Source: SMBSF63 sp034003545 (GTDB lineage: Bacteria > Chloroflexota > Anaerolineae > Anaerolineales > Anaerolineaceae). From it: a stretch of DNA of 64,000 nt. A model generated the notes under the pieces. The model had not been told where the DNA came from and did no database searches. It worked only from the letters and a program-made list of their open reading frames with translations. This document shows, piece after piece, positions 41,357 through 49,430 of this stretch. Positions within the stretch are counted from its first letter, which is position 1. The number at the start of each line of letters is the position of its first letter. Both the position numbers and the translations under genes were made by a program. Location: assembly GCA_964447155.1 (NCBI GenBank), contig CAYURM010000005.1:1-64000 (forward strand). The letters are read 5' to 3'.

Positions 41357-44260
41357 ATGGTTGATACCAAACGCTGCCCCATGTGTGGAAAAGGACACCC
41401 GGCTGATGCCGAGGTGTGTCCGCACTGCCAGGCACAACTCAAACCCATCGTCGGCGCCGCTGCGCCTGGGGAATCGCCTGCCCCCCTCCCTGAAGAAGGC
41501 GAGAAGATGGACTGGCTGCGCAGCCTGGCGGGTACCAATGAAACACCACCTGCCGAGAACGAATCGGAAGATGACCAACCCATTCCAGAGGACGATGACT
41601 TCCTGCTGAACAGGATTAATCTCTCCAGTCCTGCTCCGGCCAAACAAGCATCCGAGTCTTCCCTTCCTGAACATCCGGAAGAAGAGGGCAGCGCAGACTG
41701 GCTTCGTATTCTGGAAGAATCTTCTGCCAGAAAAGAAAATGCTGCCCACAGCCTGCCCGAAGAGGATGGCGCAGACCTGGATGCGTGGCTGGAAAATTTG
41801 GGCAGCACCCCGCCGCCAGCCGCAGCGCAGCCCGAACCCCCTGCCAAACCAACCCCGCCCCGAAAACTGACAGACCGCCTGAGGGAAGAACGCGATTCAC
41901 AGGCAGAATCAAAACCAGTCGACTGGATGAATACCCTGCGTCAAGAGTCTACTGGTGGAACTGCCCCGGAAGAAAATGAAACCACAGACCCTTCTTCCGT
42001 TTTCACATCCAATTCCGTAGATAGAACCGGCTCATTGATGGGCTGGCTGGATGATGAAACCCCGTTTTCCGAAGATCAGCAACCCGAAGAAAACACGGTT
42101 TTGCCTGATTGGCTGCAGGAAGAACCTTCCCAACAGGAAACCGCCGCCCCCATCTTGCCAGACCTGCCTGCTGAAACCGATCAGCCTGCCCAGGCCGCGG
42201 AACTGCCGGACTGGCTGCGAGACATGGCCCCACCGGAAGCAGCCCCAGCCACACCAGAGCCGGCAGAACCATTGTTTGACGCAGGCCGCCCGGACGATTT
42301 GCCTTCCTGGCTAAACGATGAAACGGGCGAAAACGCACATGAGCTGAATTTCGTTACTGATGACGATGAGGATATGGGGGATTTATTAAGCGGCCTGCAT
42401 GCGGAAGAAAGCCCTGTCGAAGAAACCCCGGCAGCCCCATCTACTGACGTTTTTTCCTTCAACACAGAAGAAAAAGAAACCAGCCCTTTCCCATTTGGCG
42501 GCGATCTTCCTGTTGAGCAGGATGACTCTTTGGAAGAAGACTTCCTCATTGGAAACATATCACCCTTCAAAGAGAATGCCTCTTTCGAAGCGCGCCCTCC
42601 TTTAAAAAACATACCTCTAGGGAATGGAGAAAACCTGCCTGATTGGCTTGCAGAGAAAAGCGATTCCGCCTCACAGGACGAATCCCCTGGGGACGGACCG
42701 CTTGCGCCTTTTACTGCTTCCCCCTTTACAGACGACGCTTCGTCCGACAGCAATCCTCCCCCCTTCGAAGATGATCCTGATCTGCCCGATTGGCTCACCA
42801 GCGATCTGCCAGAAGAAGAAACCGGCCCACAAGGGCAGCCTCCCGCCGTTGAAGTACCTCTTTCCAGCACTTCACCTTTTTTGGACAATCTGGCGTCTGA
42901 TGATGATGCTGTCTTTGAAGACAGCCCCCCCTTCGGTGCGAGCGCCCCAATTGCCAATAAAGCCGCCGGTGAGGAAGACGGGGAATTTATTTCCGCCGGG
43001 GATGAACACCCCTTCGCCGCTGCGGATTTGCCCGACTGGCTGGAATCTGAAGAAGCCAGCCAGATCATGCCCGAACAGCCGGCAGCCGGTGAAACCGCGG
43101 GCAATCTAAGCCCGGCCCAGCTTCCTGGCTGGCTGGCCGCCATGCGTCCGATCGAATCGGTAGCCATCCAGAGCGACGGCAGCCTGAATGAAATCATCGA
43201 AAAATCCGGCCCGCTGGCAGGGCTGCGCGGTGTGCTGCCGGTAGACAGGCAGGCGATTAAATACCGCAAGCCGCCGATTTACTCCGCAAAATTAAAAGTT
43301 ACCGAAACCCAGGCGCAGCACGCCGGGTTGATGGAAGACCTGCTGGAATGGGAACACAGGCCCAGCGAAGCCAAACGCGTTGGCGCGCAGGGTTCCAAAC
43401 GCCTGATGCAGCTTGTCGTAGCCGTGGTGCTGATCGCTGTGCTGATCCTTTTCCGCGGCGCTGGCAGCATCCCTGATATCCAGGGGCGGCCTTATCTCTC
43501 CCCATTTGTGACATCCTTCTTCAAGGAAATTGAAAGCCTGCCAAGCGAATCGCCGGTGCTGCTGGCGGTGGACTATGAACCTGGCTATTCTGGCGAAATG
43601 AAAGCCGCCTCAAACGCCGTGATTCAACGCCTGATGAGCAACCAGCAGCGCATTGCCGTCATCTCCACCGTGCCCGCCGGCCCGGCCCTGGCCGAAGACC
43701 TGCTGCTGCAAGCCTGGCTCGGTCAGCAAGCCAGCGCCGCAGACTATATGAACACCCATACGATCAATCTTGGCTACCTGCCAGGCGGGATCACCTCGCT
43801 GAAAGAATTTGCCCTGCGCCCGCAGCAAGCCGCCCATTACGGCCTCACCACCCAGCATGACGGTCTGATCCCCTGGGATCATCCCGCGCTGAGCGGCGTC
43901 AGCAGTCTGACCGATTTTGGTGCAGTGCTTGTGATCACCGACAGCGTGGATTCGGGGCGTGCCTGGGTAGAACAGGTTCAGCCCTCTCTGGACAGCACCC
44001 CCATGCTGCTCATCTCCAGCGCACAGTCGGCCGCGATCATGGAAGCATACGTACAGTCCGGGCAAATCAAGGGTATGCTCTCCGGGCTTGCCGGCAGTGT
44101 GGCCTATGAAAATCTCACCGGGCAGCCGGGCACCGGTCACAGCTACTGGGTTGCCCTGCAGGGCGGGTTGGCGGTCGTCGTGGCCTTAATCCTGGTTGGC
44201 ATCCTTCTGGAACTGTTCGTGGCCCTGGTTGCCAGCCGCAGAACACAAAGCGAGGACTGA
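41357..44260 (+). CDS. Zinc-ribbon protein with a long disordered tail of W-L motifs and two membrane segments
   Basis: The 967-residue protein begins with a zinc ribbon (Cys8-x2-Cys11, Cys21-x2-Cys24). An acidic, low-complexity region (about 35-600) follows, holding twelve short W-L/M motifs at Trp 53, 115, 144, 190, 230, 252, 286, 318, 430, 479, 561 and 591. Seven of these are LP[DSG]WL. A conserved-looking block (about 595-665), a transmembrane helix (684-699), an extracytoplasmic domain of about 230 residues (LPSESPVLLAVDYEPGYSGEM onward) and a last helix (about 934-956) complete it. The motifs look like repeated docking peptides. The function is unknown. Confidence 0.75.
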   Translation: MVDTKRCPMCGKGHPADAEVCPHCQAQLKPIVGAAAPGESPAPLPEEGEKMDWLRSLAGTNETPPAENESEDDQPIPEDDDFLLNRINLSSPAPAKQASESSLPEHPEEEGSADWLRILEESSARKENAAHSLPEEDGADLDAWLENLGSTPPPAAAQPEPPAKPTPPRKLTDRLREERDSQAESKPVDWMNTLRQESTGGTAPEENETTDPSSVFTSNSVDRTGSLMGWLDDETPFSEDQQPEENTVLPDWLQEEPSQQETAAPILPDLPAETDQPAQAAELPDWLRDMAPPEAAPATPEPAEPLFDAGRPDDLPSWLNDETGENAHELNFVTDDDEDMGDLLSGLHAEESPVEETPAAPSTDVFSFNTEEKETSPFPFGGDLPVEQDDSLEEDFLIGNISPFKENASFEARPPLKNIPLGNGENLPDWLAEKSDSASQDESPGDGPLAPFTASPFTDDASSDSNPPPFEDDPDLPDWLTSDLPEEETGPQGQPPAVEVPLSSTSPFLDNLASDDDAVFEDSPPFGASAPIANKAAGEEDGEFISAGDEHPFAAADLPDWLESEEASQIMPEQPAAGETAGNLSPAQLPGWLAAMRPIESVAIQSDGSLNEIIEKSGPLAGLRGVLPVDRQAIKYRKPPIYSAKLKVTETQAQHAGLMEDLLEWEHRPSEAKRVGAQGSKRLMQLVVAVVLIAVLILFRGAGSIPDIQGRPYLSPFVTSFFKEIESLPSESPVLLAVDYEPGYSGEMKAASNAVIQRLMSNQQRIAVISTVPAGPALAEDLLLQAWLGQQASAADYMNTHTINLGYLPGGITSLKEFALRPQQAAHYGLTTQHDGLIPWDHPALSGVSSLTDFGAVLVITDSVDSGRAWVEQVQPSLDSTPMLLISSAQSAAIMEAYVQSGQIKGMLSGLAGSVAYENLTGQPGTGHSYWVALQGGLAVVVALILVGILLELFVALVASRRTQSED

Positions 44261-44264
44261 GGAT

Positions 44265-44957
44265 ATGCAATCTTCCAGCCTCTTCTGGACATTCACCAGC
44301 TTCCTGCTGACCCTGATGATCTTTAGTTATTTCTTCGGGGATAATCCCCTGTTCCGCCTGGCGACCTACCTTTTCGTGGGCGTAACCGCTGGCTATGTGG
44401 CCGTGTTGATTGTCTACCAGGTCCTCCTGCCGCGGCTCATCTGGCCGCTGCTGCATGGCGGCACAGCAGATCGAATATTGGTTCTTTTGCCCCTGATCCT
44501 GAGCCTTCTTTTACTGACCAAACTTTCCCCTAAATTCGCCCAGCTTGGCAGCATTCCGATGGCCTATCTGGTCGGCGCGGGCGCAGCCGTTATCATCAGC
44601 GGTGCGGCTACCGGCACGATTATTTACCAGGTGCAGGCCGCGGTCAACATGTTCGACATGCAGTCCCCGGCAGCCCAGGCGGTCGGGCCGGTTTCCCAGC
44701 TCTTCACGGCCACCATCGTGCTGGTCGGTACAGTCAGCAGTCTGGCCTATTTCCATTTCTCAGCCAAACCCAGGGCGAACGGCCCCGCCCAGCGTTCCCC
44801 ATTAATGGAACTGCTGGCAAAGATCGGGCAGATTTTCATCGCCATCACCCTGGGCGCATTGTTCGCAGGCGTGTATGCCACGGCCATCACGGCATTGATC
44901 GAGCGTCTGGATTTCATTACCCAATTTCTACAATCATTACCGGGATTGTTTTCTTAA
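44265..44957 (+). CDS. Membrane protein of unknown function
   Basis: The 230-residue protein starts at an ATG 4 bp after the zinc-ribbon gene (homology to a membrane protein would begin at MQSSSLFWTF). It has about six hydrophobic segments (8-30, 35-58, 68-85, 95-120, 145-165, 190-220) and no recognised motif. It probably forms a membrane complex with the operon products on both sides. Confidence 0.7.
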   Translation: MQSSSLFWTFTSFLLTLMIFSYFFGDNPLFRLATYLFVGVTAGYVAVLIVYQVLLPRLIWPLLHGGTADRILVLLPLILSLLLLTKLSPKFAQLGSIPMAYLVGAGAAVIISGAATGTIIYQVQAAVNMFDMQSPAAQAVGPVSQLFTATIVLVGTVSSLAYFHFSAKPRANGPAQRSPLMELLAKIGQIFIAITLGALFAGVYATAITALIERLDFITQFLQSLPGLFS

Positions 44958-44963
44958 GAGACT

Positions 44964-46700
44964 ATGACTACTTCAACGATTGATGCTGAATCCATTCTGG
45001 CCGTCGAAATCGGCTCTACCCTGACCCGGGCCGCTCTGTTTGACGTGGTCGAAGGCGTATATCATTTCATCGCCAGCGGCAGCGCTACCTCCACGGTGGA
45101 CGCACCCTTCCACGATGCCGGGGAATGTGTTCATCTGGCAATTGAAGACCTGCAAACGATCACCGGCCGGCAGTTGCTGGACAAGGACGCCCGCATCATC
45201 CTGCCCGGTAAATCAGACGGCTCCGGGGTGGACCGCATGGCGATGAGCATTTCCGCCGGGCCAACCCTGCGCGTGATCAACGCTGGTCTGCTGGATGATG
45301 TCTCCCTGCAAAGCGGGCAAAACCTGATTGCAACGGCCAAAGCCCGGGTGATCGACAATTTTGGCCTTTCTGACGCGCGCTCTACCGATGAGAAAATTGA
45401 CGCGATCATCAGGGCCGAGCCAGACTTGATCATCCTCACTGGCGGCACGCAGCAAGGTGCCAGCCGCTCCGTGCTTAAAATGGTGGAATTGATCATGATG
45501 TCCTGCCGCATCCTGCCCGAAACCAGCCGCCCCGAAGTGATTTTCGCCGGCAACCGCGTGCTGGCAAAGCGCATCAAGGAAGTGCTGGGAAAATGGTTCT
45601 CTGTCCACACCGCTCCCAATGTGCGCCCGTTGATCGACCTGGAAGACATCAGCCCCGCCGAGGCCGTGCTGACCAATGTGGTCACCCGCATCCGTACCAG
45701 CCAGATTGGCGGGTTGAAAGAATTGGGCAAAGCCTGTACTGCCCCGCTGACCCCTGCACCGCAGGCATTCGGCCGCATCGTGCGCTTCCTGAGCGAAATC
45801 TATAACCCCAATAAAGGGGTGATGGGCATTGATGTCGGCGCTTCGTCAACAACCTTCAGCGTGGCTGTGGCCGGAGGGCTGACCAACAAAGTCTACCCGG
45901 TCGGACTGGGCAGCAGCATCAAAGACATCCTTGAATTTTACGAACCTGCCGAAATCATCCAGTGGATGGACATCCCGCTCAGCGAAGACAGTCTGGTCAG
46001 CTATCTGTGGCAAAAGAGCATCAACCCCGGCAGCCAGCCGCTTGACCATACGGCCATGGCAATCGAACAGGCCGTCACCCGCATGATCCTGCGCCATGCC
46101 ATGCAGGAAATCAAGGCCAAGTGGCGGGAGAATTGGGAAGATGAAGTCTCCTTTGAGCCCATTCTGGCAGGCGGGGCCGTGTTGACCAATGCCCCTACCC
46201 CGGCCCAGAGCCTGTTAATGATTCTGGATGGTCTGCAGCCGGTCGGCATCAGCACGATCATTCTCGACCAGAACACCCTCACCGCCAGCCTGGGCACCAT
46301 CGCAGCCTTTAACCCGATATTGCCGGTACAGGTGCTGGAATCCGGCGCTTTCCTCAATTTGGGTACGGTCATCTGTCCCGTCACCAAAGCACGGTATGGC
46401 ACACCGGTACTGAACATCCGTATGGAGCATGAAAACGGCTTTAAAGAAACCTTCACCATCAAACAGGGCAGCATTACCGCCCTGCCTCTGCGCATGGGAG
46501 AAACCGCCACGATTGCGCTGGATGCGCTGCGCGGCACGGAGATCGACCCCAATGGCAACCGGGCTAATACATTCAAAATCATCGGCGGCGTGTGCGGGGC
46601 AGTCATTGATGCCCGCGGGCGACCGATCCAGCTCCCCAAAGAGGATGGCCGCCGCCGTGAACTATTAAAAAAATGGCAAAATACCCTGGAAAATCGCTAA
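44964..46700 (+). CDS. MutL-type ASKHA ATPase (glutamate mutase MutL family)
   Basis: The 578-residue protein has two actin-like halves: ILAVEIGSTLTRAALFDVV (about 11-29) and GVMGIDVGASSTTFSVAVAGG (about 286-306), plus the adenosine-site-like EPILAGGAVLTN. It matches the family of MutL from glutamate mutase gene clusters, whose members are thought to reactivate B12 mutases. There is no glutamate mutase gene here; instead it lies among membrane proteins. It may have been recruited as the motor or switch of this complex, as FtsA- and PilM-like ASKHA proteins are. It is 6 bp downstream of the preceding gene. Confidence 0.85.
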   Translation: MTTSTIDAESILAVEIGSTLTRAALFDVVEGVYHFIASGSATSTVDAPFHDAGECVHLAIEDLQTITGRQLLDKDARIILPGKSDGSGVDRMAMSISAGPTLRVINAGLLDDVSLQSGQNLIATAKARVIDNFGLSDARSTDEKIDAIIRAEPDLIILTGGTQQGASRSVLKMVELIMMSCRILPETSRPEVIFAGNRVLAKRIKEVLGKWFSVHTAPNVRPLIDLEDISPAEAVLTNVVTRIRTSQIGGLKELGKACTAPLTPAPQAFGRIVRFLSEIYNPNKGVMGIDVGASSTTFSVAVAGGLTNKVYPVGLGSSIKDILEFYEPAEIIQWMDIPLSEDSLVSYLWQKSINPGSQPLDHTAMAIEQAVTRMILRHAMQEIKAKWRENWEDEVSFEPILAGGAVLTNAPTPAQSLLMILDGLQPVGISTIILDQNTLTASLGTIAAFNPILPVQVLESGAFLNLGTVICPVTKARYGTPVLNIRMEHENGFKETFTIKQGSITALPLRMGETATIALDALRGTEIDPNGNRANTFKIIGGVCGAVIDARGRPIQLPKEDGRRRELLKKWQNTLENR

Positions 46701-46742
46701 AAATGTTTTCCTGGTATAGGACTTGCAACGAAAAGAACTGAT

Positions 46743-47801
46743 ATGATAATCTTGGCTCCTGTCACGCACATCGTACCCCTTACCAAAGTCCGCCGGGCGC
46801 GCCTCCTGCCGACCAATGGCCGCGTGCTGGTCAAGGCCGGCCAGTCTGTAACTGCATCCGACGTAGTAGCGGAAACCAGGCTGCAGAACAAACATACCCT
46901 GGTGGACGTACAGCGCGACCTGAACATGACCAGTGCCGCAGAAACCCGTGAAGTCATCGACCGCAAACTGGGCGAACGTGTGCAGGAAGGCGATGTGATT
47001 GCCGAAACGGGCAGGCTCTTCCGCCGGGTGGTGCGCGCACCCGTCAGCGGCGTCATCGTCATGATCAGCAGCGGACAGGTCTTAATGGAAGCTGATCAGC
47101 CGCCCTTCCGCCTTAAGGCCGGTCTGGACGGGGAAGTGACTGAAGTCCTGCCAGAGCAGGGGGTGATGGTTGAAACCAACGGTGCGCTGCTGCAAGGTGT
47201 ATGGGGCAATGGCAAAATCAGCCAGGGGCTGCTGCTGAACCTGACCCAATCCGCCGGTGATGAACTGACCCCGCCCAAAATGGACGTGAGCATGCGCGGA
47301 GCGATCGGTTTTGCGGGCTGGTGCGGCCGGCCCGAAGCGCTGGAGATTGCCGCTCAACTGCCTCTGAGAGGGTTGATTCTCGGTTCCATCCTGCCTGGCC
47401 TGATCCCGCTGGCAGAAAAGATGGATTTACCCATCATGGTGCTGGAAGGTTTCGGGCAGATTGCGATTAACCACATCGCCTACGACCTGTTGATCACCAA
47501 TGTGCAGCGCAGCATCGCGCTTAACACCGCGCCGTGGAACAGATTTACGGGCTCCCGTCCCGAAGCGATCATCACCCTGCCCGCCCCGGCAGAAAGCAGC
47601 CCGGAAATCGATATTTTCAAACCTGGTCAAACGATCCGGGTGCAAACCGCACCCTACTGCGGCCAAACCGGCATTCTTTCAAATATTCTTCCCGGTCTGA
47701 CCACCCTGGACAATGGCCTGCGCACACAAGCAGCCATCGTCCGGTTAAGAGAGAATAACGAAATCACTGTACCACTGGCAAATTTAGACGTACTGCAATA
47801 G
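46743..47801 (+). CDS. Conserved-looking protein with a barrel-sandwich (biotinyl/lipoyl-like) half
   Basis: The 352-residue soluble protein has, in its first half, a swivelling barrel-sandwich-like pattern (LVKAGQSVTASDVVAETRLQ, RVQEGDVIAETG, RAPVSGVIVMISSGQVLME), but without a biotinyl Lys motif. The second half (LRGLILGSILPGLIPLAEKMDLPIMVLEGFG) is alpha/beta, and a C-terminal beta segment follows. The family is not recognised. The fixed place after the MutL-type gene (42 bp) suggests partnership. AAAAGAAC before the ATG is a weak ribosome site. Confidence 0.65.
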   Translation: MIILAPVTHIVPLTKVRRARLLPTNGRVLVKAGQSVTASDVVAETRLQNKHTLVDVQRDLNMTSAAETREVIDRKLGERVQEGDVIAETGRLFRRVVRAPVSGVIVMISSGQVLMEADQPPFRLKAGLDGEVTEVLPEQGVMVETNGALLQGVWGNGKISQGLLLNLTQSAGDELTPPKMDVSMRGAIGFAGWCGRPEALEIAAQLPLRGLILGSILPGLIPLAEKMDLPIMVLEGFGQIAINHIAYDLLITNVQRSIALNTAPWNRFTGSRPEAIITLPAPAESSPEIDIFKPGQTIRVQTAPYCGQTGILSNILPGLTTLDNGLRTQAAIVRLRENNEITVPLANLDVLQ

Positions 47802-47831
47802 AATTATCCTATACCCGGAGGAGATGCACTG

Positions 47832-48506
47832 ATGAGCGATGATAATCTGTTTGATGATAGTTTATTCGATGATTTCGAAGATGAGGAAGTTCCGCCATTT
47901 GAGTCAGATTTTGATGATGATCTGCTCGATATGGAAGAAACCAGCGAAAAGAAACCCGGCGGCAATCGCACTTTTATTGTGATTGTGGGCATCATTTTCG
48001 CCTTCTTTGTGCTGATTGGCGGCGCCATCGCAGCTTATGTACTGCTGATCGCCCCCCAGTCACAGAACAAGGCCGCCCAGCAAGCAGCCCTGATCAATGC
48101 GCAGAACACCGCCACATCGGTGGCTGCTACGGAGCAATCCCTGATCATGCAGCTGGCGCTGACCCCCAGTGCCACCCTGCCGCCCACTGCCACCCTGGAA
48201 GAAGCCATCCCGAACACCCCTACCGCGGTGATGATCATCGCAACGGACACTCCTGTGCCCACCGCGACAGAAATCATTACAATAGAAGCTGGCGCAGCTG
48301 ATTTTGACGCTCTCACGGCGACGGTGGCTTCCCTGCTTACCCTGGCAGCAGAAGGAAAAACGGCCACGGCCACGCCATCGGCCCTGCCCGATTCCGGCTT
48401 TGCCAGCGATGTTGGTCTGCCCGGCTTGCTCGGTCTGGCCGCGTTGATGGTCGGGATCATCTTCCTGGCACGGAAACTGCGCTCGGCAGCCAACACGGCC
48501 GGTTAA
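47832..48506 (+). CDS. Acidic membrane protein with a sortase-signal-like C-terminus
   Basis: The 224-residue protein starts after a strong GGAGGAG box. Residues 1-45 are Asp/Glu-rich, 49-72 form a transmembrane helix, and 75-180 are a Thr/Ala/Pro-rich extracytoplasmic stalk. The C-terminus reads LPDSGF, a short spacer, a hydrophobic helix (about 195-215) and ARKLR, which is the LPxTG-type cell-wall sorting layout with Ser for Thr. It is the last gene of the operon and is followed by a strong terminator. Without a sortase gene nearby, wall anchoring is an inference. Confidence 0.7.
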   Translation: MSDDNLFDDSLFDDFEDEEVPPFESDFDDDLLDMEETSEKKPGGNRTFIVIVGIIFAFFVLIGGAIAAYVLLIAPQSQNKAAQQAALINAQNTATSVAATEQSLIMQLALTPSATLPPTATLEEAIPNTPTAVMIIATDTPVPTATEIITIEAGAADFDALTATVASLLTLAAEGKTATATPSALPDSGFASDVGLPGLLGLAALMVGIIFLARKLRSAANTAG

Positions 48507-48544
48507 TCCCCACCCCGCACCCTCCGGCGGAAATATTTAAATAT

Positions 48545-48580
48545 AATCCCGGGCTGTTGAAATCAGCCCGGGATTTTTTA
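48545..48580 (+). terminator. Terminator of the eight-gene operon
   Basis: AATCCCGGGCTG and CAGCCCGGGATT form a 12-bp stem around a 7-nt loop, continued by a run of T residues. Confidence 0.95.
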
Positions 48581-48658
48581 TGTCAGTATATTTTAAAACG
48601 ATGGGGATCACCACATATTGGCAAATGCCTTCACCGATATTGACGCTTCGCGTTGAAA

Positions 48659-49333
48659 TCAGGAAAGGGTCCTTGCCGCCTCAACAAACGCCTTGATCTT
48701 TTCCAGGTCTTTGCAAAACCCGCCGCCGGGCAATGGTTTGTTGGTATGGCTCAACGAATCAACCGCCCAGGGCTGCACAACCCGGATCGCTTCGGCAACA
48801 TTGTCTGCCTGGAGGCCGCCCGCCAGAACGACCGGGATGCGCGTTTTTTCCACAATCTCGCGGCTGATGGCCCAGTCATGGGTTGCGCCGGACGCGCCAA
48901 TTCCGCCGATCTCTGGCGCAACCGAATCGAGGATCAACAGATCAGCCACTTCCTGATATGCCAGGGCATGGTCAACCGCCTCGCGGCTGGTGCCCACCGG
49001 GATAGCCTGCATAATACGCATGCCATCGGGCAGCAGCGGACGCAACGCGCGCACCATCTCCACCGTCACATCACCAAATGGCGCGCACAGGTGCAGAATG
49101 TCCGGCTGGACAATTTTCGCCATTGACGCAATTTCGCTCAAGTGCTTATCGACGCTCAGCGCAACCCGCGTGGCCCGATCGCCAACGCTGTCCACGATTT
49201 CGCGCGCCAGCTCGTAAGAAATCTCCCCTGGCAAACCGCAATCTGAGGGGGTGAGACCGATATGGTTCACGCCCAGGTCAATCACGGCGTGTGCTTCTTC
49301 TATCGACTGCATGGTATAGATTTGGATGATCAT
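48659..49333 (-). CDS. TrpF-like (phosphoribosylanthranilate isomerase-fold) protein lacking the catalytic Cys
   Basis: The 224-residue TIM-barrel protein matches TrpF along its length: ADLLILDSVAP with the catalytic-type Asp136, GGIGASGATHDWAI, the phosphate-binding LAGGLQADNVAEAI and the late DLEKIKAFVEAAR. The N-terminal KICG motif that carries the catalytic Cys in TrpF reads QIYT here, and no trp gene is nearby. It is therefore probably not a standard tryptophan-pathway isomerase. A different sugar-phosphate isomerase is possible. It follows the phosphohexomutase gene after 97 bp. Confidence 0.75.
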   Translation of the reverse strand: MIIQIYTMQSIEEAHAVIDLGVNHIGLTPSDCGLPGEISYELAREIVDSVGDRATRVALSVDKHLSEIASMAKIVQPDILHLCAPFGDVTVEMVRALRPLLPDGMRIMQAIPVGTSREAVDHALAYQEVADLLILDSVAPEIGGIGASGATHDWAISREIVEKTRIPVVLAGGLQADNVAEAIRVVQPWAVDSLSHTNKPLPGGGFCKDLEKIKAFVEAARTLS

Positions 49334-49385
49334 GGTTTCCTCGCTATCTAAAAAATATTGTGTAAGAAAAGTGATCAGTCAATCT

Positions 49386-49426
49386 GTCAACCAGTTAATC
49401 AGTAAAAAAACTGATCCCTGATTGAC
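49386..49426. other. Imperfect hairpin downstream of the phosphohexomutase gene
   Basis: GTCAA...ATCAGT and ACTGAT...TTGAC form an interrupted stem around an A/T run. Transcribed leftward it would follow the mutase stop codon directly and could act as a partial terminator before the TrpF-like gene. Confidence 0.4.
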
Positions 49427-49430
49427 TTCC

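Noticed and set aside
42181..43269. A 362-codon Ser/Gly-rich frame antisense to the zinc-ribbon protein gene
   Set aside because: Its composition is the mirror of the acidic Pro-rich sense protein and it lacks any motif.
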